Assembly (NCBI GenBank): GCA_964476585.1
Contig: CAYZBF010000008.1
Location: 1 to 62,372, forward strand
Reading direction: 5' to 3'
Source of the DNA: CAYZBF01 sp964476585
GTDB taxonomy: Bacteria > Hydrothermota > UBA3072
DNA: 62,372 bases
Shown here piece after piece: positions 43,897-50,525 of the stretch. The stretch's first letter is position 1, and each line of letters opens with the position of its first letter. The position numbers and the translations under genes are program-made. The notes under the pieces are model-generated. The model searched no databases, was not told where the DNA came from, and worked only from the letters and a program-made list of their open reading frames with translations.

Positions 43897-44502
43897 ATGC
43901 CTATAGCACCCACCTATAGTAATCTCTTGAAGTTAAAGAAAGAATTATCTATAGCAGAGGAGGGATATAACCTCCTGGATGAGAAGAGAGAAGTTATGAT
44001 AATGGAACTTATGGATAACGTTCACGGTTATAAGGAGATGGAAGAGGAGTCGACAGAAAAACTAAAGGAGGCTTACAGAGCACTTGAGGCAGCATTTGTT
44101 TCAATGGGAAAAGGGAAATTGAAGCGGTTTTCAGGAGGAAGTGAGGAGCCCTCTGTAGATATCAGGATGAGATCAGTTATGGGTGTCCCTGTCCCTGAGC
44201 TCCTTGTTGATGTCCCGGAAGAAGGTCCTCAGGCATCCCTCGAGTCTACGGATGAGAATTTTGATCAAGCATTTTTGAGATTTAAAGATGTGTTGAGACT
44301 ACTTGCCGAATGGGCAGCAAGAGAAGTTCTCCTGTGGAGGTTAGGAGCAGAAATCAACAAGACCCAGAAGAGAGTAAATGCTCTCAACAATATATTTATA
44401 CCCAATTATAAAGAGAATATTAAACGGATAGAGGATGCTTTAGAAGAGGAGGAGAGGGAGGAGTTCTTCAGGCGAAAGAGATTAAAGCTAAGGGAGCAAT
44501 AA
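43897..44502 (+). CDS. atpD: V/A-type ATP synthase subunit D
   Basis: 201 residues, the central rotor shaft. Two long antiparallel helices are visible: the N-terminal SNLLKLKKELSIAEEGYNLL with DEKREVMIMELM, and the C-terminal INKTQKRVNALNNIFIPNYK, the family signature. The ATG directly follows the subunit B stop. Confidence 0.96.
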   Translation: MPIAPTYSNLLKLKKELSIAEEGYNLLDEKREVMIMELMDNVHGYKEMEEESTEKLKEAYRALEAAFVSMGKGKLKRFSGGSEEPSVDIRMRSVMGVPVPELLVDVPEEGPQASLESTDENFDQAFLRFKDVLRLLAEWAAREVLLWRLGAEINKTQKRVNALNNIFIPNYKENIKRIEDALEEEEREEFFRRKRLKLREQ

Positions 44503-44504
44503 TA

Positions 44505-44942
44505 ATGGAAAGGATTCTGTTATATATAGTTTCAGGAGAGGCAAGAGCATCATGGGATAGAGCAATTGAACTAAGTCAAAGTCTTCCCGCCACCCTATTT
44601 GCCTTATTTATTGTAGACAAACAGACGGTGGAGAGGGTAGCAAAACTAAAAGGCTCAGATGAGGTAGATATAGCAATAGAGATTGAGGAGGAAGGCTGGA
44701 AATATCTCTATCATCTTGAGGAAAAATCGGTAGAGAGTGGAGTGAAGACAGCCCTGTTCCTGAAAGAGGGTAATTCAATAGAGGTAATCCGTAACTTCGT
44801 AAAGGATAGGGAGATTGATCTTCTTATTGTGGGGTACAAGAGAGGTGGGGGAATAAGAGGCAGGAAATATGAGAGGATGATTGAACAGTTGATCGAGTAT
44901 ATACCCTGTCCGGTTCTCGTTGAAAAAGAGGGAGGGAAATAA
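44505..44942 (+). CDS. Universal stress protein-like (UspA fold)
   Basis: 145 residues: N-terminal ERILLYIVSGEARASWDRAI, central IDLLIVGYKRGGGIRGRKYE (in the position of the Usp G-x2-G-x9-G nucleotide loop) and C-terminal LIEYIPCPVLVEKE. The nucleotide loop is imperfect, so ATP binding is uncertain. It follows subunit D after two bases and overlaps the PTS gene by one, so it is part of the ATPase transcript. Confidence 0.78.
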   Translation: MERILLYIVSGEARASWDRAIELSQSLPATLFALFIVDKQTVERVAKLKGSDEVDIAIEIEEEGWKYLYHLEEKSVESGVKTALFLKEGNSIEVIRNFVKDREIDLLIVGYKRGGGIRGRKYERMIEQLIEYIPCPVLVEKEGGK

Positions 44943-45394
44943 TGATTGAAGAACTGTTGGATGAGGATTTGATTCTTATCGTAGATAACGTTGAGGATAA
45001 ATTCAAATTAATAGAGATGATGGTGGATAAAACATTGAGTAAAGGTCTGATAATGACAAGAGAGCCTATATTGGACAAGATCAGGGAACGAGAGGAACTG
45101 GAAAGCACCGGTGTGGTCGAAGGTATAGCTATACCACATGCACGCACAGAAGCGGTCAAGGATCTTCTTCTTGGTGTAGCAATCGTAAAAGAAGGATTAG
45201 ATTTTCAATCATTAGATGGTAAACCCGTTTATATTGTATTCCTGATTGTTGCACCTGAAGAGGCAAAAAAGAAGTATATCAACGTCCTCGCCCGGATTTC
45301 ACGTATGTGCCGGCAGGAAGAATTCAGAGCAGCTTTAAAAGAAGCATCGTCTCCTTCTGAGGTTCTGGAGATCATAAGGAAATTCGACGTTTAG
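44942..45394 (+). CDS. PTS EIIA-like protein, PtsN/fructose type
   Basis: 150 residues with the phosphorylatable histidine in GIAIPHARTEAVKDLLLG, then LDGKPVYIVFLIVAPEEAKKKYINVLARIS. In other bacteria PtsN-type proteins regulate rather than transport. No EI, HPr or EIIBC gene is seen in this window, so a regulatory role tied to the ATPase operon is plausible. It is the last gene of the operon. No strong terminator is seen after it. Confidence 0.88.
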   Translation: MIEELLDEDLILIVDNVEDKFKLIEMMVDKTLSKGLIMTREPILDKIREREELESTGVVEGIAIPHARTEAVKDLLLGVAIVKEGLDFQSLDGKPVYIVFLIVAPEEAKKKYINVLARISRMCRQEEFRAALKEASSPSEVLEIIRKFDV

Positions 45395-45493
45395 GGCCTC
45401 AATATGAATACTCAAAAAGCTCTAAAATCTATTTTTATAATCTCAGTTTTCCTAATGTTTTGACAGAATATCCTAAAAAAAATAAAAAACCCC

Positions 45494-45522
45494 TTGACAT
45501 AAAGGAAAATTGTGCTTAAATC
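45494..45522 (+). promoter_or_regulatory. Predicted promoter of hup
   Basis: TTGACA (45494-45499), a 17-base spacer and TAAATC (45517-45522). The leader is ~35 bases, ending with AAGGAGG before the ATG. This is a conventional arrangement. Confidence 0.6.
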
Positions 45523-45563
45523 TTTATATATCAAAGTAAAACAACAATACAAGGAGGAATTTT

Positions 45564-45839
45564 ATGAACAAGAAAGAATTGATAGATAAAATTGCAATGG
45601 ATGTAGGTTGTAAGAAAAAGGATGCACAGGCTATGGTTGAAAGTTTCGCTAAGCACGTTACGAATGCATTGAGAAAGAAAGACAGAGTAGTTCTTGTAGG
45701 ATTTGGCGTATTTGATGTGAAACACAGGAAAGCCCGTATAGCAAGGAATCCGCAGAATCCTTCCCAGACTGTTAAAGTTCCCGCGAGAAATGTACCAGTC
45801 TTTAGGGCAGGTAAAAGCCTCGCGGACGCTGTAAGATAA
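45564..45839 (+). CDS. hup: HU family DNA-binding protein
   Basis: 91-residue nucleoid protein: MNKKELIDKIAMDVGCKKKD, VVLVGFGVFDVKHRKARIAR, then NPQNPSQTVKVPARNVPVF with the intercalating proline arm, and ending GKSLADAVR. Strong SD. It is followed at once by thiL. Confidence 0.96.
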   Translation: MNKKELIDKIAMDVGCKKKDAQAMVESFAKHVTNALRKKDRVVLVGFGVFDVKHRKARIARNPQNPSQTVKVPARNVPVFRAGKSLADAVR

Positions 45840-45879
45840 AAAGAGTCTTAGAAGTGAAATAAGGCCAGGAATTATTCTT

Positions 45880-46755
45880 CTGGACCTTGAAAGACTTGTA
45901 ATCCAGAATCTTCGGGAGAAAAGAACCTGGATAGGTGATGATGTAGCTGTAGAAAGAGGACAACTGATAACAACTGATTCAATAATTGAGGGAGTACATT
46001 TTACTCCCTCATATTTTTCTTACGAAGATATTGGTTATAAAGCCCTTGCAGCTGCACTTTCAGACATAGCAGCAGAAGGGGGTAGACCTCTTTGGTACTT
46101 ACTTAATCTTGGCCTTAGAAAAGATAATACCATAGAAAACGTTAGTTCATTAATTCGTGGCATGGAAGAACTGGAAGACAAATACTCCTTGAAGCTCATA
46201 GGTGGTGACACAGTTCGTTCACCTGTCTTACTCTTGAGTGTGGTGGTTGGTGGTAAGTCTTTTAATCCTGTTCCCCGAAGTGGCGCAAATGCTGGTAACT
46301 ATTTATACATAACGGGTAGTATTGGTGGCTCAAAGATGGGATTATATGCTCTTAAAAACAGGATTGATTCTCCTGTAAAAAAGTATCACTTGAGACCTAA
46401 TATAAGATGTGATGAAGGATTATATCTCAATAAGAACTACAAAATCACGTCAATGATAGATATATCAGATGGGTTACTTATCGACGCAAATCATTTAGCA
46501 GAGGAAAGCAGAAAGAGATTGGATATCGAGCTTGCAAAGATACCTGTGTGTCCAGAGTGCAAAGATTTTGCAGAAAAACATTCCATAGACCTTACGGAAA
46601 CAGTCTTGACCTCTGGTGAGGAATTTGAACTTCTCTTTACATCTCCAGATGATATAGAAGAGGACTTTGTTAGTATTATTGGCAAAGTGTTAGCTGGTGA
46701 AGGGGTTTATATAGACAAAGAGAGGACTCCACCCCGTGGCTATAGACATTTTTAA
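45880..46755 (+). CDS. thiL: Thiamine-monophosphate kinase with no canonical start codon
   Basis: The ThiL frame is open from 45835 but has no ATG, GTG or TTG until 46162. A start at 46162 would delete the parts needed for catalysis: TWIGDDVAV (Mg-ATP), LITTDSIIEGVHF and AALSDIAAEGGRP, all in frame upstream. The remaining part shows LIGGDTVRSP, GSIGGSKMGLYAL and DISDGLLIDANHLAE, normal for ThiL. CTG 45880 (9 bases after AGGCCAGGA) or ATT 45871/45874 are candidate starts; an assembly indel is the alternative. It converts TMP to TPP. Confidence 0.85.
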   Translation: MDLERLVIQNLREKRTWIGDDVAVERGQLITTDSIIEGVHFTPSYFSYEDIGYKALAAALSDIAAEGGRPLWYLLNLGLRKDNTIENVSSLIRGMEELEDKYSLKLIGGDTVRSPVLLLSVVVGGKSFNPVPRSGANAGNYLYITGSIGGSKMGLYALKNRIDSPVKKYHLRPNIRCDEGLYLNKNYKITSMIDISDGLLIDANHLAEESRKRLDIELAKIPVCPECKDFAEKHSIDLTETVLTSGEEFELLFTSPDDIEEDFVSIIGKVLAGEGVYIDKERTPPRGYRHF

Positions 46756-46775
46756 AGAATAAAATACTAAAAAAC

Positions 46776-47066
46776 TTATTGTTGGAATTTATTCAATAGA
46801 GATGTATATCTTTTGTCCAACTCATCTAATCTTTTGTTGGTTTCTTTAAGTTCTTTATTTAACTCATCAAGTTTCTTTTCGAGATTGTTGATGGAACTTT
46901 GGATATCTTCTATCCCCTTCTTTGCTTTTAATCCCTGTCCGGCTTCAACCTTCTTGGAGATTATATCAATCCTTTTCTGCAATTCTGATATCCCTTCCGA
47001 TGGAATCTTATCCGAGCAGCCAATGAAGACGAGTACAAAAGGAAGTAACAGCCACCATTTATTCAT
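46776..47066 (-). CDS. Small coiled-coil lipoprotein
   Basis: 96 residues: a lipoprotein signal MNKWWLLLPFVLVFIGC with the lipidated Cys17, then a predicted coiled coil (INNLEKKLDELNKELKETNK, then RLDELDKRYTSLL). The organisation recalls Lpp-like or SlyB-sized envelope lipoproteins, but no family is recognised. A GGGGGA site precedes the ATG. It is convergent with thiL across 20 bases. Confidence 0.8.
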   Translation of the reverse strand: MNKWWLLLPFVLVFIGCSDKIPSEGISELQKRIDIISKKVEAGQGLKAKKGIEDIQSSINNLEKKLDELNKELKETNKRLDELDKRYTSLLNKFQQ

Positions 47067-47102
47067 ACGAATCCCCCTTTAGTAAAATAAATAACTGATT
47101 TT

Positions 47103-48035
47103 TCAAGACCCTTTTTGTTTTTTCCTCTGGAATGCCTTTATATTCCGCATAAACGCGTCTTTGCCTACCCATTCTATCGGAGTATTTTTAAAAATATGTT
47201 TGAACTCATCTTGAGATAATTCTCCTAAATAATCAATATCTGGATTCATGAGTCGTTCTTCTGGAAGAAAATCTTTTATTACTGTGGTCTTTACATCTTT
47301 ATTGAATGGACATACCTCTTGGCAGATATCGCATCCGAATATATAGGGGTTACCAGGAGATGGAAACCATCCAGGCAGTTTGCCTCTGTTCTCTACAGTT
47401 TGATAAGCAGTGCATAGATTAGTATTAAGATGGTATGGTGAGATTAGCGCATTTGAGGGACAAGAGTATAAGCATATCTCGCATCTTCCGCACCTATCAT
47501 TGGCAGGAGAGTCTGGCTCAAGTTCAATATCCAGCAGAACCTCTCCAAGGAAGACCCAGGAGCCAAATTCTTCTGTTATAAGCAGGGTATTTTTACCTAT
47601 CCATCCAATACCTGCCCTCTGTGCTAACTCCTTTTCGAGGAGTGGTCCTGTGTCCGTATAGTATTTTATTTGTTTTGTCTCTGTGGTGGAAAGTATGAAG
47701 GTTGAAAGTTCCAGAAGCTTCTCTGTTAGAACATAGTGATAGTCTCTGCCCATTGCGTATCTTGATATACGAATTCCCTCTTCCTTGAGGTTGGGCAATG
47801 GACCCTGATAATAATTTAAGCCTACCATTACAATGCTCTTTGTCCAGTTGAATCTTAATAATGGAGACTGCCTTACCTCTTTTGTTAGCTCAAGGTAATT
47901 CATATCGGCATGCATACCCTCCAAGAGCCACTTCTCATATGCTTTTTTATATTTAGAGGGAGAGAGGTCAGTTATGCCCACAAGGTCAAAGCCGATCTCT
48001 CTTGCTTTTTCCTTTATTATTCCTTTGGTATCCAT
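47103..48035 (-). CDS. queG: Epoxyqueuosine reductase
   Basis: 310 residues. It performs the last step of queuosine synthesis in tRNA, using cobalamin and two 4Fe-4S clusters. ISRYAMGRDYHYVL, GWIGKNTLLITEEFGSWVFLG and the cluster motifs CGRCEICLYSCP and CDICQEVCPFN are all present. No other que genes are nearby. Confidence 0.95.
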   Translation of the reverse strand: MDTKGIIKEKAREIGFDLVGITDLSPSKYKKAYEKWLLEGMHADMNYLELTKEVRQSPLLRFNWTKSIVMVGLNYYQGPLPNLKEEGIRISRYAMGRDYHYVLTEKLLELSTFILSTTETKQIKYYTDTGPLLEKELAQRAGIGWIGKNTLLITEEFGSWVFLGEVLLDIELEPDSPANDRCGRCEICLYSCPSNALISPYHLNTNLCTAYQTVENRGKLPGWFPSPGNPYIFGCDICQEVCPFNKDVKTTVIKDFLPEERLMNPDIDYLGELSQDEFKHIFKNTPIEWVGKDAFMRNIKAFQRKKQKGS

Positions 48036-48117
48036 ATGTACTTATGTAATCTTCTTATTTCCTATAGTGTTGAATTTCTTCACCAAAATCAGTTATTCCT
48101 TTCCTTACATATCCCAC

Positions 48118-48147
48118 TTGACAGTTATTCATAACTGGGTATATATT
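48118..48147 (+). promoter_or_regulatory. Predicted promoter of tRNA-Leu
   Basis: TTGACA (48118-48123), then TATATATT (48140-48147). Transcription would begin about six bases before the mature tRNA 5' end. Confidence 0.65.
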
Positions 48148-48157
48148 GCTTAAATAA

Positions 48158-48241
48158 GCGGAAGTGGCGGAACTGGTAGACGCGCTGGGTTCAGGGTCCA
48201 GTGGCTTTCAAGCCGTAGGGGTTCAAATCCCCTCTTCCGCA
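48158..48241 (+). tRNA. tRNA-Leu (anticodon CAG)
   Basis: The acceptor stem GCGGAAG (48158-48164) pairs with CTTCCGC (48234-48240), with discriminator A. The D-arm has GGTAGACGCGC. The anticodon stem-loop CTGGG TTCAGGG TCCAG reads CAG. A long variable arm (GGCTTTCAAGCC) is typical of class II tRNA-Leu, and the T-arm is GGGGTTCAAATCCCC. The CCA end is not encoded. Confidence 0.95.
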
Positions 48242-48291
48242 TGCTTTTACTAACACTTACTTGAAATCTGGTTCCTATAGAGTTCTCTTTA

Positions 48292-49452
48292 TTATATATT
48301 CCCTTTATTTACTACCTTCCCATCCACAATTGTAAGTACACATCTACCTTGTATTGAGAATGGATCTCCCTCAAAGACTGCAATATCAGCATCCATACCT
48401 TTTTTTATTCTGCCAATTCTATCAGATACGCCACAGATTTTCGCTGCATTGGATGTAACTGCCTTAAGGCCTTCTTTCCAGGGTAGCCCTTCCCTTATAG
48501 AGTATCCGACCATAAGTGGCAGTGAATTGATAGGTAGGACTGGGGCATCTGTCATTATTGCGAAGAGAATTCCATTCTCATAGAGGATTTTTGGTGTCTT
48601 GAATGTGATTTCCTTGAGCTCGACTTTGACTCGTGCAGAAAGCGAGGGTCCGACTACAACGGGAACACCTTTTTTTGCTACAAAGTCAACAATTAAATGA
48701 GATTCGGTTCCATGCTCTATAACAAGGTTAACATCAAACTCATCCCTTATTCGTATAAAGGTGGCAATATCATCGGCACGATGTGCATGTCCACGAATTG
48801 GTATCTCTTTCTTTATGACCTTGGATAGAGCCTCTAACTTTGTATCAAATTCAGGGCCTTTATTTTTTTTACCAGCAGGCTTTTCCTTCTTTCTGATATA
48901 CTCTTTTGCTTTCTCGAGTGCTTCCCTGAGGAGTGCTGCATTTGCCATTCTTGTTGAAGGGCTCTTCTTCTGTTCGCTATAGACCGCTTTGGGATTCTCG
49001 CCGAGAGCCATTTTCATCCCTGCCGGATCTAAGACGATACGTTCATCGATTATCGAGGAGCCTGCCGTCTTAACAACTAAGTTCTGTCCTCCTATTACAT
49101 TACCACTCCCTGGCCCTGTTAATAAAGATGTTATTCCAGCGGTTGCTGCGTCTTTGAAGCCGAGGTCATCAGGATTTATAGCATCAATTGCCCTGAGATG
49201 GGGGGTTATTGGGTCTGTCATTTCGTTACCATCTGCACCAGGCTCACCAATAGCTTCCTCATATATACCAACATGAGAGTGAGCATCAATTAGTCCTGGT
49301 GTTACTATCTTGCCCGACACATCAATTATCTTAGCGTCTTTCACAGTAATATCAGGACCCACCTTTATGATCTTTCCTTTATCAATTAGGATATCACAGT
49401 TCTTTCTAATCTTTTCGGGTGTATGTATCTCTCCTTTCTTTAAAAGCAACAT
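48292..49452 (-). CDS. Amidohydrolase family protein (imidazolonepropionase-like)
   Basis: 386 residues of the metal-dependent amidohydrolase superfamily: VTPGLIDAHSHVGIYEEAIG, IRGHAHRADDI, LVIEHGTESH, FAIMTDAPVLPI and the C-terminal KGMDADIAVFEGDPF. Metal ligands from the HxH, His, His and Asp sites are visible. Substrate unknown; relatives include imidazolonepropionase- and prolidase-like enzymes. GGAGGG precedes the ATG. Confidence 0.88.
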   Translation of the reverse strand: MLLLKKGEIHTPEKIRKNCDILIDKGKIIKVGPDITVKDAKIIDVSGKIVTPGLIDAHSHVGIYEEAIGEPGADGNEMTDPITPHLRAIDAINPDDLGFKDAATAGITSLLTGPGSGNVIGGQNLVVKTAGSSIIDERIVLDPAGMKMALGENPKAVYSEQKKSPSTRMANAALLREALEKAKEYIRKKEKPAGKKNKGPEFDTKLEALSKVIKKEIPIRGHAHRADDIATFIRIRDEFDVNLVIEHGTESHLIVDFVAKKGVPVVVGPSLSARVKVELKEITFKTPKILYENGILFAIMTDAPVLPINSLPLMVGYSIREGLPWKEGLKAVTSNAAKICGVSDRIGRIKKGMDADIAVFEGDPFSIQGRCVLTIVDGKVVNKGNI

Positions 49453-49487
49453 TTTACCCTCCGTTTAATTGTTCAAGTCTTTTGCTC

Positions 49488-50090
49488 TTATTCTGTGTTC
49501 CCTTTTTCTTCAGTTTTTTCTGGTTTTTTCTTCATACAAACCTTCTTCATGACAATATCCTTTAATGGTCTGTCATTTTTATCTGTTTTTTCCTCTGCTA
49601 TCTTGTTCATGGTTTCAATTCCTTCCAATACCTGTCCTACAATTGTGTATTTACCATCAAGAAATTCTAATCTCTTCAAGCATATATAAAATTGAGAGCC
49701 ATTTTCATCCGGTTTTGCTTTTGCCAATGCCACCGTTCCGACTAAGTGTTTTAGGTCAAGGGAAAACTCATCTTTAATATAGTAACCTGGACCGCCGTAT
49801 CCGTCGTTGGAAGGGTCGGCATCCTTTGTATTGGGATCTCCTCCCTGAATGACAAAACCCGGGATGACTCGATGGAAGGTGGTGCCATTATAGAAACCTT
49901 TTTTTACTAACTTGATGATATTATTCACATTTTCGGGAGCCTTATCAGGAAATAATGCAAATTCTATATTCCCGAAATCCGTATCTATTACAACAATTTC
50001 CTTTTGAGCCCGCGCATATTCTAACTGATCAAATGCAGGAAGGGAAAACGATAACATTAAAATAGGTAACAAAATAGTATACCCTTTCAT
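49488..50090 (-). CDS. Exported cyclophilin-type peptidyl-prolyl isomerase
   Basis: 200 residues with a signal peptide (MKGYTILLPILMLSFSLPAF). The cyclophilin core has TTFHRVIPGFVIQGGDP with the catalytic Arg and Gln, GSQFYICL and LDGKYTIVGQV. The C terminus is lysine/glutamate-rich. It assists folding in the periplasm. AAGGAGG precedes the ATG. Confidence 0.93.
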   Translation of the reverse strand: MKGYTILLPILMLSFSLPAFDQLEYARAQKEIVVIDTDFGNIEFALFPDKAPENVNNIIKLVKKGFYNGTTFHRVIPGFVIQGGDPNTKDADPSNDGYGGPGYYIKDEFSLDLKHLVGTVALAKAKPDENGSQFYICLKRLEFLDGKYTIVGQVLEGIETMNKIAEEKTDKNDRPLKDIVMKKVCMKKKPEKTEEKGNTE

Positions 50091-50348
50091 AAAACCTCCT
50101 TGGGTTTCGATTTATTTTTTGGTGATTTTAACTCAGTATATTATCCTATTATCTCTTTGTCAACCAGTTCCTCCGGTTAATTTCGTGGCGGAACGGAGTA
50201 TACAAGATAGTTGAGTGGTAAAACAACCCATCTATTCATATACTCATTAACAGGTAGAAACCCTTGACTATTGGTATTGATGTAGTTATTTTAAAATGAA
50301 GAATAGTATAGTAAAATATTATTTTCGAATTTCTAAAAGGAGTTATCA
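50091..50348. repeat. Noncoding stretch with word repeats and a promoter-like pair
   Basis: Contains AGTTGAGTGGTAAAACAACC and CATCTATTCATATACTCATT (about 50209-50248), the same word family as at 18.3, 22.0 and 25.9 kb. TTGACT (50264-50269), a 17-base spacer and TATTTT (50287-50292) form the likely promoter for the two genes downstream. Confidence 0.5.
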
Positions 50349-50525
50349 ATGGTCATAATCAAAAATTTTGAAGGGATTTTAACTCTTAGAGGAATAGTAG
50401 TACTAAATCAGAAGATTGATATAATCTCAAAACAGAAAATTTCTTTGGATGATTTTCAATCCAAACTTGAATTTCATCCTCCGTGTGTCTTAGTGATGCA
50501 GAGTAATGGAAGATATTATGGATGA
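50349..50525 (+). CDS. 58-residue protein of unknown function upstream of the hybrid kinase
   Basis: Short gene with a good ribosome site (AAAAGGAG) 6 bases before the ATG. It begins MVIIKNFEGILTLRGIVVLN and ends VLVMQSNGRYYG. It is soluble with no signal or membrane helix. Its last 20 bases overlap the kinase ATG at 50506, so translation is coupled. No family is recognised; it may be a small partner or regulator of the kinase. Confidence 0.6.
   Translation: MVIIKNFEGILTLRGIVVLNQKIDIISKQKISLDDFQSKLEFHPPCVLVMQSNGRYYG

Noticed and set aside
50296..50358. 20-codon ORF (MKNSIVKYYFRISKRS) upstream of the 58-residue gene, possible leader peptide
   Set aside because: Its ATG is only 3 bases after the -10, so it probably precedes the transcription start. 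There is no attenuator structure.
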